Shown: positions 51,240 through 63,000 of the stretch, one piece after another | How positions within the stretch are numbered: the first letter of the stretch is position 1 | Layout of the letters: each line of letters starts with the position of its first letter | DNA from: Polytrichum commune | Taxonomy: Eukaryota > Streptophyta > Polytrichopsida > Polytrichales > Polytrichaceae | DNA: 64,000 nt | Assembly (NCBI GenBank): GCA_950295325.1 | Contig: OX485803.1 | Location: forward strand, 33,159,554 to 33,223,553 | Direction of reading: 5' to 3' | The notes under the pieces: generated by a model | What the model was told of the DNA's origin: nothing | Database searches by the model: none | What the model saw: the letters and a program-made list of their open reading frames with translations, nothing else | Made by a program: the position numbers and the translations under genes

Positions 51240-51840
51240 AGAGATTTGATTACTAGTTGGTTAGGGAGTGGATCTTGAGATGTTGTAGTGCTCGGAAGAG
51301 CTTTTGGGTGCTTCATGTTGGAGGTACATTGGTGCACATTTGGGGCATCTATTGGTGCTTGGAGGCTTGGAGGTTTGAAGATTAGAACATTGGAGGTGTA
51401 CAAGTACACATTTAGAGGTTATAAGTGTTGATTTGATTGTTTGTAATGCTTGAATACATATTTGATACAATTGAAAGCTGCTTTGAGTTGGTTGAACGCA
51501 ATTGTGTACATTCAAGTATATTAAGGTCATTTGAGTTTTATACAACATGATTTAAGGTTGTTGAATGCATATTTGAGAGCAAGAAGGCTCATTTAAGTTC
51601 ATAAGGACCTCATTTGAATGGATTTAGAATTTAAGAGCACAATTGAGAATAAACTACCTCATTTGAATAGGATTGAGGTGGATGGACATATTTTCGAGCA
51701 AAATGGTAGGGTTTGAGTGGATTGAAGTGCAAGGGCACATTTGGGTCCAAGAGGGACTCATTTAGTTTAAAACATGTTGATTGGTGTTTGTCAAGTCATT
51801 GAGTGTATATAATCATTAAGAAAACATTGATTTGAATGAT
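51240..51840. repeat. Degenerate repeats in the copia leader
   Basis: Between the 5' LTR and gag, motifs like CTCATTTGAATGGATT and GCACATTTGAG recur at irregular spacing, suggesting an old tandem array or a slippage-prone leader. No coding sense is visible. Confidence 0.4.
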
Positions 51841-52297
51841 TAAAAATTTACTCCCAAATCTTTCAGCATAACATGGCATTGCTTGAGGAACACAATGTTA
51901 GAGTTATTGACAAGTTCAATGGAGAGACCTTCAACCTTTGAAACCCCAAATTGGAGATGCAGTTGGCATCTATGGACCTTTGGAATATTGTGGACAAATC
52001 TGAGGAAATTCCACCTTCCAACAATGACCCCAAAGTGAAGAAAGAATATCAAAGGCGTGTGAAGAATCCAATATTATGCTCAACTTGGCAAACAATTAAC
52101 TTGCACACGTTAGGGGTTTCAGAAGACTAGCGGATGTATGGAGGGCTTTTTGCAACATCCATGTGACGAGGAGTTTGTCGAACGTTCTCTTCATTATCCA
52201 CAAATTCTTCACATGTAAGATACAAAAAAATGATGACTTGTTGGACGATATTAACAAAGCCAAGGCATTTGCAGATAAGTTGGATTGTTTAGAGGTA

Positions 52298-52951
52298 CAA
52301 TAACCTCCTGCTTAAGTACGCAACTTGAACATGCGCAATTTGTGCGTACTTAGCTGGTAGGTGTGTACTTTAGGATTTAGGGTTTCCCAAATCGCTATCG
52401 CTTGTGTTTCGCTATAGCCGGTAGGTGTGTACTTTAGGGTTTAAGGTTTCCCAAATCGCTTGTGTTTTGCTACAATGTTGAAGAAACCAAACGGAAAGCG
52501 TCTCAATGAGCATCAACGTTGCGGAATCATCTTGAAGCTTAGCAGAATGAATACTCCGAGTAAAAGGGCTCTAGCCTGAGAGTACATCGTTAGTGAAGGC
52601 GATGTTAACACTCATAAACAAAATGTCAGTTTAGAAAACGGAGTTATATTCTAGGGTTTTAACTCTCTTTATAAGTAGGTTCTTGACATCGAGGATTAGC
52701 TGCTCTGCCTTGAAGTTCAAACAGAAGCAGAGGAATTTTTGATGGCCTTAAGAAATCGTTTGAATCATTACATAGCAAGATCCGAGTGGTCGGCCTCAAA
52801 GCCAAACGCAAAAAACTTCAAAACTTACGCCAAATGACGATTCACGACATGTTCAATTAAGAAATGTTGAACCCTAATTTTTTTGCCAAAAAATGCGTAC
52901 TTAATCGGGATGCGTACTTAAACGGGTGAGTACTTAAGAGGGAGGTTACTA
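52298..52951 (+). mobile_element. Pogo/Tc1-mariner-like element, 654 bp, inside copia gag
   Basis: Flanked by TA on both sides (52296-52297 and 52952-52953). The ends CAATAACCTCCTGCTTAAGTAC and, as reverse complement of the right side, TAGTAACCTCCCTCTTAAGTAC form an inverted repeat. Deleting the element and one TA leaves gag in one uninterrupted frame across the junction (LEV then HVRNK), so the boundaries are well supported. Inside, 52474-52620 encodes the start of a CENP-B/pogo-type helix-turn-helix. GTACTTAA-type motifs recur near both ends. No DDE domain remains, so this is an internally deleted copy. Confidence 0.85.
52474..52620 (+). pseudogene. N-terminal HTH fragment of a pogo-type transposase
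   Basis: From ATG at 52474 the reading is KRLNEHQRCGIILKL, then TPSKRALA, a stop (TGA, about 52576), and in the same frame YIVSEGDV. The pattern R-L-(T/N)-x-x-Q, I-I-x-x-L, (P)SK-x-x-LA, (V)SEG is that of the CENP-B N-terminal / pogo helix-turn-helix that binds transposon ends. The rest of the transposase is missing. Confidence 0.65.
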
Positions 52952-54512
52952 TACATGTGAGAAACAAAGATGTTGTTATGACTTTACTCGAAAGCTTGCT
53001 ACCTTCATATGGACACTTAATTATTATGTTTGAGACGATGCTCATGAAAAAATTGACTATGAAGTACATGACAACATGTTTGATGCATGAGATGCCTAAG
53101 AAGAATGAGAATGAAGTTGAAGGTGATAATGCCGCAATGGTGTCGCATCAAGGCAAAGGGGGTAATTTATCTTGATACAAAGACGTTAAGATGTGCTACT
53201 ATTGTGGCAAATTGGGCCATATTGCTCATGTTTGTTATAAAACTATTAACACCAAAACATGTTAATGACTACACATTTGTTAATCTAGATAATGTAGACA
53301 ACACCGAAATTGATAATGACTACACATTTGCGATGCAACATGAAACACAATCGGATATCATTTGTAAGTGGATCATGGATTTGGGAACAATGAAACACAT
53401 GACTTTCTGGAGGGTGGCATTTGACACATATAAGCTAATTGCTCCATGCAATGTCTATTTGGGTGATGATAGCGCTTTAAAAACACTTTGAATATGATCC
53501 ATTGTAGTTGAGGTGATTGTGAAATACAACATCATATGAATTTGTATTAAGATTTCCTCCATGTACCTAAGTTGCAAACAAATTTATTATCGGTGAGCTA
53601 ACTTTTGTCAAATGGGTTGAGAATGCAATTTAACTTAAAATGAATGTATTGTAAGAGGTTTGGATGGAACATAATTACAATGAGACTACATAAAGGCAAC
53701 TACAAAATAAAGTTTATTGAGTTGTATGGGACAAATGCGACCAATTTGGCACAATTAGTGAAGAAGAACGGTGCATGTGAATTTGGACATTGTTGGCTTG
53801 GGCATTTGAATGTGAAGGGTGCTCATGTATTTTGAAGTATGGTGAGTGACATTAACATTCCTAAAATTCTTTGTCCCACATTTTTATCGTTGCATGAAGT
53901 ATATGATGAAGGGCAACAACTTATGGCAATGTTTTCCAATGATAGGGGAATGTGAGCAAATAAACATGTGGAGATAGCACATTCGGATGTGTTCAACCAT
54001 ATGAGAAATGTTGTGTTCATAGATGATAGTACGAGTAGTGAGAGTAATCTGAAAATGCATCTAAGTGGGAGAAATGAGGCTCCTATGGTGGTTAAGATGG
54101 ACAAATCTTTCAAATCACCGTCATTTGATCTTGGTGAAGATATTGAGGAGCAAGTGAGACATAATGAATACAATTCAAAAAGCAAGAAAATGACCAAAAA
54201 ACAAATGGTGTTCTTCAACACCTCCACCCCACAACAATTGTATTGAGGGAATGCAATTAAGATTAGGCATTCATGGAGAGGGACAACCTTTAATAGAATG
54301 AAAATAGCTCATAAATTAGCACCTAGAGAATGGTTGAAGAACCACAGATTGTCCCAACATGATGAAGTAAGGGCCAAGGTAGTATATTTTGATGATTTAT
54401 TGAAATTGTGTAAAGCCATGGTCATTGGAAACCATGGCACTTACAAATGAGAGGCAACAATCATTATCAAAAGCAAAGAAATCGCAAATTTTGACTATTT
54501 GCGAAGTGAGAG

Positions 54513-54783
54513 TGTTGAAGGTAGAACATCAGGTTGTTCGTAGTTATAGGATGGTGACTGTTAGAGGTATAAAAATAAATAAGATTTGAATAAATCCATA
54601 TGATTTATTAGAAATGAGAAATGAGATATCCCATATACATATAGTATGATCCAAGGAGGAAAAATGCAATAAAGAGCAAGGCAAGGAATGAATGCGACCA
54701 ATTCATTTCAAGCATTGTTCATATGCCTTTGTGTATGTGTGTTTGTTGTGCAAATTTATCTCTTGTTCTATTGTGCTTCAACA
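54513..54783 (+). repeat. 3' LTR of the copia element
   Basis: Pairs with 50937-51206. It starts TGTTGAAGG and ends GCTTCAACA, so the termini form an inverted TGTTGAAG / CTTCAACA pair. It contains GGTATAAAAAT, a plausible LTR TATA box (about 54567), and AATGCAATAAAG, a plausible polyadenylation signal (about 54664). Confidence 0.85.
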
Positions 54784-55019
54784 AATAATATGATTATGAA
54801 AATGTTGGTGAGTTTGCGTGAGGGATAGTATTTGGTGTGAAGGAAAAAAATTTCACCAAATAAACAAAGACAAGAGCACAATAACTTAGTCATAATCCGG
54901 AGCAAACTCAAGGGAGCCCATGAGTGCTCCAAGAGTCTCTAGTTTGTAAAAAATCAAAACCAAAATGCAAACCTTAACAAAATATTGGACAGGGTAGTCA
55001 TTGACACAACTTTCCGGAC

Positions 55020-55260
55020 TTTAAAATCAATTTCATTTCATTGCAGATTATTACCATATGACAATATGAAATTGGATGAAACTAACAAGTTTATTGTTAG
55101 AACCTTAGGGCCCATTTGTACATCTACCTTTACTTCAAAGAATATAATAGCCATGTAAAATGTACACACTAGAGAAATATAATACCCCTCTTATGTATAC
55201 TATGCACGCTAATGCCTCAAATAATACTCCTTACACTCACGTTAGTTCGTACATGGTATG
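55020..55260 (-). repeat. Dispersed repeat family C, copy 2
   Basis: In reverse complement this matches 48020-48300 (see that entry for the shared blocks). The two copies face each other about 7 kb apart, with the copia element between them. Confidence 0.75.
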
Positions 55261-56419
55261 AAGATCCCTCTTGACTAAAGTCAATACCATGGGATACCTA
55301 GTTTAAGTTACTCAATTAACACTTACTCACAATCCACCTATGAAAATAGGCATTAAACCACCCCCTCCCCAGTGTTTTGGCAGACACTCGGGAGTGGTGG
55401 TGAACAGACATTGCAGGCCAAAGTATCAAAACGCATTGATGTTACTTTTATTTTATTTACAGAAACTGATGCTACTAGAAAATGTCAATATTTGGCATCA
55501 ACAGAATTTCATAAACTGACATTGCTCTTCGAAATGGGCTAGGTCTCATCTCAAGTGATAATTGCTGGTTCCAAGTGTGCTGCAATCCAGGCCTTCCTGT
55601 CTAGTGGGATTCCTGCATGAGATGCACATGAGAGGATATAGTACACAAATGATAGTGATGTTTGATCTACAAATTTGTTGTGTATCATACAATTTTGGAG
55701 TGAATGCATTTCGGACTCAACCCAATCCTTTAGACACGAGGAACTGCAGTCAAGTGTGGAAGAAATGGAGGACAAGTATGCCCATATGCAACAGCCCGAA
55801 CATACACAAATTTGCACAGTGAGCATATTAATTTTAAATGAGAGGGGGCTCCCTATCTGCTGCCACTTCAGGTTTGCAAGGATTATTGTGCAACATTCAT
55901 TAATATACAAAATTTGCTTACTTGACAATGAGCTACATATAGTAATATTACTGCAGTAGATTTGTCACTAGGGGATGGTATCGAACACAAAATACTTGTG
56001 TCAAACTGAAGCAGGTAGTCTTGATCGACTTCCCAACCGCAATGCACCATCCATATCTTTGAAATACCATCTCAGATGGTTGTAACATGCTACAAAATTG
56101 CCCCTTAGCAATGCAGATGTATAATTTCATGTAGACTTGCTAGGAAGTAAGCACGCCCACATGGGGTTTCCTGATCTTTCAGCTAGCTGTACAGGTTGCA
56201 ACAGACACCCTCTACCATAATTTTGTTGCAGAAAATGTAAGATATTTGTCAATGCATGATCATAACTTTCTTATTCTAGTTTGGCTTTGGGGATGCTAAA
56301 GTCTTCTGGTGCACAGCTCAAGGTCTTTACGAACAAAAAAAATTACAAATTTTATACTCAATGTTGACATGATATAAAATTTGAGGGGGTTGTGGCGCAG
56401 GCTCTGCTGGGTGTTCTTT
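55261..56419. other. Intergenic and 3' region of the auxin carrier gene
   Basis: No convincing gene is seen. Open frames on both strands around 55551-55959 overlap each other and show no motif. The end next to 56420 is expected to be 3' untranslated sequence of the minus-strand gene. Confidence 0.4.
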
Positions 56420-59400
56420 CTAAGTGCGGTGAACAACTGGTTGTTTAGGTGGGCATTGGTAACAAGGAGCGAAGACACCAAAAGTGTAGACCTGCTGTGC
56501 AAAATTTGTCACGCTTGCCCATCCTCCCCAACCAATACCAATAACTACTGTCCACATGACAATAGCGAAGTTGAGCAGATACACCCCAGTCCAACTTGGC
56601 AAGAACAGAGGTGGCTTTTCAATGGCATTCTGCAAAACCAATACAGATGCAACCGATATCATCGAATACAAATAGCAGAATCTCCAAGTATGATCTCAAA
56701 ATTAGAACTTACTTTTAACTTTCCTAAGCAAGCCCTTCAGATGTACACGGTCATAGAAACAAGGCAATCTTGGAACCATTTTAAGTGACTTCAAAGAAGC
56801 ATTCAAGCCTCAGTAGACCTTTAACCAGTCGCTCCCACATGAGGAATTTCAGAAAGGAGAAAAAGAATGTGAGTTTAGAATCGAGTACCTGGCGGGCAGT
56901 TGCAGAGCGGAATGTCCACATGTGTGCAGCACAGGGAATGATGTAGACAGTGAAAGTAACAAGTAAGGCACCCACAGTGGAATTGATGGGGCCAAAAAAT
57001 GGAAATGCAATGGCAAAAAACCAGACGGGGAGCATCACTGGCACACGACAAATTGCCCGAAGCAGCAAACTCTTTGTCTTGTGCACTCCAATCAGTTTCT
57101 CCCACATGAAAAAGAGTGGTGTAACTGCAAATCCAACTGTAATGAACTGCACAAATCAAGCCACTTGACTTGGGTCAATCCATGGATAACCTCACCCTGT
57201 AAAGTCTTAGAGGACAGTGAATGATGAGTAAGAGAAAGGTGTGCTCAACTCTGTATGTCTCACACCAGGATTGTATATGACTGACCTGATGAATGAGCAT
57301 GAGAACTACAGCAACATCCCGGGCACGCGTCCGGGGGAGCAATGATAGTGCATTGGCATGCTTGAGAAGCGAGTCACCAAAGGCCCAGTACACAGCAACG
57401 GCTGAGGGTATGGTCAACGTGAACACATAGAGAGTGGCAAAGACGTAGACGAACTTGAACTTGGCGGGCTTGTACATAGCATGCATAATCTCTCTGCATC
57501 AACCCAACCAAGTTTCATGAACACCAAAAGCGTTACCTTGTAAAGTTTATGCTTATCTGGTGTGGGAAAAAGACCCCTCAAAAACCACAACGTTGGACCA
57601 TTAAGCTCTCTTTGGCACCGTATAAACTTTATATCAATAGCAGTAGCATATGTTAGGCTGGCCCAAGAAGCTTTTGACTTTGCACAGTTGTGGTGCACAA
57701 GAGGGATATGGTGTTTCCAAGAATATATGCAATAAACTACATTCTGGTGTGACAGTGACTTACACAGTCACAGCATGCCCTCCAAATGTGTACAAGATGT
57801 TTGTGGCGCCTGTGAAGTATAACACCCTGGTTGTAGGTGCACTGTGTGTAACATTTGCTACCTGAAAAAAAGCTTTGACACGCCAATTTAGCTATATGTA
57901 CATGTATGAACAAAACATCAAACTGCACTGCAAAAGTGGTCCTTTTTGCTTTTTTGCACCATACTCCCATGAATTACATTCTTATATTTCAACACGTGGG
58001 GTGACAAGACACATGGAAACCCTGAACCGTCATCATTTTAATAAAACTTGCAAATAGAATTCAAGGATTAGTTGAACAAGTGATGGAAACAGGATTCCAG
58101 TGGATCAGGATACCTTCTCATATACTTTTTGAATCCACAATAAAATGGAAATCTACAAGTCAGGAAACAAAAATTACTCCCAACTCATTGTATAATATTA
58201 TCAGGTAAAGGCTCTGGTTTCTTGAGCTCCGGGAAAAGATAGATCACCTGGCCGTGAACGAGAGCCCCAATGGTCATATACCAGGCAGTATACGAAATCA
58301 TGACCAGACCAAAAAACGACCAAAGTCGGTAATTCCGGAAGGATGGCACAAGTGTGGTGAGAAGACACAATGACCCAAAGATATACGTCCACTCCCGCTT
58401 ATTCATGCTGTCATTAATTAAGAAAATGTTGCTGCAAAGCCATAAAATATCAACACGCCGTTGTCAATCAGCTTCCCATTGTCATGTCACAGATAAATGT
58501 GGCAGCAAATTTTGAACAAGCGTATTGATAGATAATTCGCAATCCTAATCCCAGCTGCACTTTTACTGTGTAGCAGGATTAATGACTTGAAAGCTCCCAC
58601 CTTGCAGAGCATTCCACCAGCTTTTCTCACAATCGTACATACGACTGGTTCTTTCTTAGCCGAACGTAGCCATTTAGATAAATGATACATTTCTAAATAC
58701 AGAATGTCCAGAGAGGGTTTTTTAGGATACTGAATTCCCAATCCGATTGTTCCAATCTGTTGGCTTATGTATACACAGTTACAGATTTACATCACACAAA
58801 TAATAGTACTACACATGAATGCTATCACAATGTGTAGCATGCATCCACTATAATAGAGCTGCCTGACATTTCCTTACCTGGCACAGGCAATGAGCTGGAT
58901 GACTGCACCAAAGAGCAAGTAGGTGCAACTGAAGAAAAGGCCCACTAATTTCCAATACTTTCCCAACAAGCCATCCAGTACCTCGTACCACTGCAAGCAT
59001 CGTCCGCCAACACACACCCTATAAGCAAATCATCCAACGAGGACTATTCAAGCGTTAACATATTCAACAACACAATCGTGTACAATCTTCCGTATACACC
59101 CCGCATGGATATATTTGTACTTTCATGCTGCTGAATCAGAAACATGTTTTTGTGATAATCACCTTACTACATATATAGGGTTCAAATTTTCTCAACAAAC
59201 TGTGCAAGAATTCTGATGGTAGTGCAAATGTGGGAAGGAGTCTGGTCAGCAGCGATGAAATTTGAGTAGAGCAAGCGAAAGGTACAATGTACCTGAATAA
59301 CATGGTTCTTGAAGATGACTCCTTCTCTTTCCTTCCGAGTTCGGTACTCAACATATAAGCTGGTGATCATATAGCATGACCAGCAGCCCACGACACCATA

Positions 59401-60380
59401 GAAGATTTGAAAGACAACGCCGGATACGAAACCAAGCTGCGCGAATGAATATGGTAGCGTCAACAGCACTTGGGCAACCTGCAGGGTGCAGGTCACAGCC
59501 ATAGCAACCACACTTTCAACTCTTCCTGTACGCTAAAGGGATGGGCATGGACACTATGTATATCATCCACCTTTACTAAATTCCAACAGTGCTAAATTTA
59601 CCCTTGTGAGCTTCTGACACCCGCATCTACGCTGGATAAGCCAAGTACGAGGTGACCATAGGGCAGACCACAAATGTATCGTAGAAACAGAGTCTACAGT
59701 CATTGAGGGTGTAGATGCTGGAGTATGAAGGAATTCTCATGCAGACCTGTCCTCGAGGATAGCAACATTAACGCGTCCCTCACTCCAATACAGCTCAGCG
59801 TTAAACTATGAGGCAGTCACAAAGTCAGTCCATGCTCCTGATGCGGTGTACAGAGCAGCTAGTAGCTGACTTTTTACCCACATTCTAAGCGATCCTGATG
59901 AATAGCCAATGACACAGATCCATTCTCTAGACTTTGGATGGACAGTCAAAGACAACTTGGCCGCAGGAGCTGAAGGAGATCGCTCGCTCGTTCGCTAAAT
60001 TCAGAAAATGTTGACGAGCATCACCCTTACCGCATTGAGCAGGCAAATGCAGCACATGACTCGCCCTGAAACTTTTGTGAGAAAGAGTGGCGTCTGACAA
60101 TCTGGAGCTTCCGGCAACAGGAGGAGGAGAATCGTACCAAAAAGAATGTAAGTAAAGGTGGTATGTGCAAGAGGAGAAAGCGAAGGTGCACCTGGTTGGA
60201 AGCGGCACTGAACCAGGCATCGTAGACAGAGCCGCCGTGCCATAGCAGCCGCTTCACCCTCCCGTTCACGCTCACATCATCGTAGGTCCCTTGCAATTCC
60301 TCCAGCTTCTGATTCTGCTCCTCCATCTCCCCATAGCTCCCCACAGGCGCCTGCTGCTCACCATCATTCTCCCTCAACAT
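56420..60380 (-). CDS. LAX: AUX1/LAX auxin influx carrier (8 exons, 481 aa)
   Basis: A proton-coupled importer of indole-3-acetic acid in the plasma membrane, of the amino acid/auxin permease family. Exons (minus, first to last): 60192-60380, 59293-59478, 58878-58990, 58248-58431, 57764-57861, 57286-57493, 56889-57146, 56420-56629; GT-AG, phases match, 1446 nt. After a charged N terminus (about 45 residues, cytosolic) come LLWHGGSVYDAWFSAASNQ, VAQVLLTLPYSFAQLG, FKNHVIQ, TYIFGS, NILYTFGGHAVTVEIMHAM, KPAKFKFVYVFATLYVF, FPFFGPINS and GGWASVTNF, all family hallmarks, with about 11 hydrophobic segments. Length is near Arabidopsis AUX1 (485). The start is the ATG at 60380; a GTG two codons upstream was not used. 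There are no breaks. Orthology to AUX1 or a particular LAX cannot be decided. Confidence 0.96.
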
Positions 60381-61060
60381 CTTCACACTCCTCCGTCACA
60401 CTTAACACACTTACTTCCTTCCTGCTTCCCTTCCTACCCACCCACCCAACAGGCCCCAGCTAGCAGCCTCCCAAGCTCGCAGGCAGTTGCTCAATCTGGG
60501 CCCATGCTCCCCTCACACCAACCTCATCATCCCTACCTGCTGCTGCTGCTGCAATGTGGGCTCTCTCTCTGTCTCTGTCTCTCTCTCTCTCGCGCGCGCG
60601 CACACACACGCTGAGGTCGGAGTGGAGATTGGGCACGGAGGCCAAAGGGGATGCCTTGAGGGGTGGGTCGAGGCCCGAGGTTTGCTAAATCTTTGAGGAG
60701 CTGGGTGCGGCAGGAGGCAGCCTGGTGCTTGTCATTCCCAGTGTAAGTAAGTTAAGTAAGTTAAGTATATCAAGTGGCATGCAGATGCAGCAGCAGCAGG
60801 GCTATGGTAGTGCTGATGATGACATTCGGAGTTTACAACTGGCGTTGGTTTTGGGGAGCGGTGGGAGGGAGGGAGCCTGCCTGGGACTCCGGCTGTATGT
60901 AACTTAAAGTACCGAGGTGTATGACTGGAGATGATAGCTGCTGGGCTGGCTGAGCCTGACAGAATGCGGCTCCTGCGCAAGTTTCAAGAACTTATATCTC
61001 CTCCGCCACCAGGCTCTGACGCAGGAGGCCCACATAAATAACAAGGGATGGAGCTCCTGA
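60381..61060 (-). promoter_or_regulatory. Leader and proximal promoter of the auxin carrier, with microsatellites
   Basis: Just upstream of the start codon lies a GCT triplet run (about 60538-60552) and a CT / CG / CA composite microsatellite (60561-60609), read as GAGA-type repeats in the transcript; such tracts are frequent in plant leaders. The transcription start is not visible; TTATTTATG on the minus strand at about 61036 is a weak TATA candidate. Confidence 0.45.
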
Positions 61061-61068
61061 CACCCCCC

Positions 61069-61140
61069 ACCCCTCCCCTCCCCTCCCCTCCCCTCCCCTC
61101 CCCTTCCCCCTGGCCGGCCTGCCTGCCTGCCTGCCTGCCT
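61069..61140. repeat. CCCTC and GCCT tandem repeats
   Basis: About eight CCCTC units (61070-61108) followed by about six GCCT units (61117-61140). The complementary strand is a G-run array (GGGAGGGGAGGGG) able in principle to form a quadruplex, about 700 bp upstream of the auxin carrier start. Confidence 0.85.
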
Positions 61141-62985
61141 TTCTTCCTTTCCGCCTGCGCCTCAGTGACTGAACGAACTCCAGGGGGTCAAGTTTACTTC
61201 AGTGTAAGCCTAAGCAAGTATTGAGACCTCTGAACCTCACTAAGCTTAACCAAAGTCTACCTTACGAGGTGGGCAAGCCACCTCCAAATGGTTGCAATAT
61301 TGAGGTGAGTTGTGGATAGGAAGATTCGTGTCCCGCACAATGATTGACCTTCTTGCGGTGTTGTAATAGGCCCGCTACGCTTTTTTGTTGGCCCAACAAC
61401 AATCATTGTCCACACGGCAACTAGAATTTCCAAGAGCTAATACGTTGCCCAACTTGTATAAGGTAGTAGTGTAAGGAGATGAGAAGAATAATATATATTA
61501 TATTCCAAAGCCTTTTTCCCCATGCTGGAGGTTGATGCGGCCCCTTGAGGTCCCCTTCTAAGTACACATAATTCTGCTAAGTTGTACGCATCCAACTCTG
61601 TCAATGACCGGATTCCCGATGCCTGCTTTTCTGCCTCAAACTTTCAAAGTGGGTAAGCATTGCTTTAAAATGAATGTTGAAGATATTATTTCAAGGATTA
61701 TCGGTTGAGCGAGACTTAAAGTCAACACTCAACACTATCCATTGGGAGGAGGGGGAAGGGGTGAAGGTATGCAATCAATTCATGTTGTAAAGAAAACCTT
61801 GACTTTTATTAATCATATTTAGAACACACAATGTCAAAATTTTACGAGCTCAATTGCATAAGCCTCCTTCTATACATGTTGATTTCATTTTTGGGTGAAT
61901 TGTTTTGAGCACATTGAGGGTCGCAACTTCTCAAATTGCGCATTGTTAAATGTGCTTCTAATTCACACAATTGAAGCGTATCAGTAAGCAATAAAAAATG
62001 TGAGCGAACTAAAGTGCACCCCACTACATCATTTTTTGGGATGTGCATGACATGTGGTAACTATGAAAGACCACACTAATTCTTATTTCTCATCTAAAAA
62101 CAATGTGACGAACATCGTTATGTGTGTGTGTTCTTGTGACTTTGAAGAACTTTGACTTCTAATTCTTGAGTCTCCTTCTATTTGATGATTGAACACGTGG
62201 TGGAAAGAACAGAGTGCATGTGCCCAGGTATAATAAGCGGGAAAGAAATTGCTGAGTTGTTCAGATATATAAAGATACATTATGCTGACACAAAGAACTG
62301 CAAGAGGCTGCTACATGACTTTTCCACTAACTTGCACTTCAAAATGATGGCTTTCTACAGCAGTGGGGACTACAATTATGGTTGAAACTAGCGTAGGAAG
62401 TGAATTCATTTCTCCCCCTTGTCAATCAACAATTATGTGATCGAGAGGATTGAAAACCACCATTTGAGAGCAACACTGAGGTTTGTGGTTCAAGCCTGTC
62501 ACTCTCTATTGTACATGGTGTAGCTGCCCAGTGAGTTGTATACTAATAACTCTATACTACCCTCAGAAATTTGAAATATGGAAATCTTTCCACAGTACCG
62601 CCGGAGTGATAATATTTCTGATTTTTTATTTTTTATTTTTCAAAAAGGTTTGTGCCTGATTTGTGCTAGTGCAATGTTTCGTAACTTCAATATTTGTTTT
62701 CTGCAATGTTGGTGGAATCTCCCAAAACTAATTCGTGAAGTGTTGGCCTCTTTTGCACAACAATGATGCAGATGTTGAAGATTGATTTCCTAAAGGGACC
62801 TTTGAAAACAAAAGGTGAGTTGTCCAATTTTGAATTAGTTGGAGTGAAAACAGTTATTCTCAAAACACATAACAACTCAAACACTAACTTCAAGCATGCA
62901 CCTCACAAGTGCATTATTATCTTCGTATGCAAAACAACCAATGGAAATCACATTTAGAGTTATCGTCTAAATCAACATGATGATG
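61141..62985. other. Intergenic, no gene seen
   Basis: AT-rich, with short chance frames only. I found no coding motif, structural RNA or paired transposon ends. Confidence 0.4.
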
Positions 62986-63000
62986 CTGATTTATCATGAT

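Larger units (their letters stand above)
51872..54240 (+). pseudogene. Copia gag-protease-integrase remnant
   Basis: Gag begins MALLEEHNVRVIDKFNGE at 51872, where a TGA at about 51939 replaces the Trp expected before NPKLEM. It continues DPKVKKEYQRRVK, shifts frame, and stops at the pogo-like insert (52298-52951). Gag resumes HVRNKDVVMTLLES (52954), then LMHEMPKKNE. A decayed zinc knuckle follows (CYYCGKLGHIAHVCYK in the frame at about 53192). Next come the protease-like WIMDLGTMKHMT (D/S to L/G changes) with NVYLGDDSALK, and the gag-pre-integrase text HCWLGHLNVKGAHV (about 53787). EIAHSDVFNHMRN (53968) is the integrase start, with unrelated sequence joined soon after. No reverse transcriptase. 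Confidence 0.8.
50937..54783 (+). mobile_element. Ty1/copia LTR retrotransposon, internally deleted, 3.85 kb
   Basis: Two LTRs of about 270 bp (50937-51206 and 54513-54783) enclose copia gag, protease and gag-pre-integrase remnants. The LTRs begin TGTTGAAGG and end CTTCAATA / CTTCAACA. Flanks are AGTAA (50932-50936) and AATAA (54784-54788), a 5-bp duplication with one difference. GAAGTGAGAG before the 3' LTR could be the polypurine tract. Reverse transcriptase and RNase H are absent, and only the start of integrase remains before unrelated text. A pogo-like element interrupts gag. It is non-autonomous. Confidence 0.85.

Noticed and set aside
55551-55959. Overlapping open frames on both strands near the auxin carrier 3' end
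   Set aside because: The frames overlap each other, lack motifs, and lie where the 3' untranslated region is expected.
3654-60380. A functional gene cluster or operon-like system
   Set aside because: The five genes belong to unrelated pathways, lie on both strands with multi-kb spacing, and each looks like an ordinary plant housekeeping or transport gene.
60381-60386. Two-codon N-terminal extension of the auxin carrier
   Set aside because: It would start with GTG; the ATG at 60380 is the first proper start.
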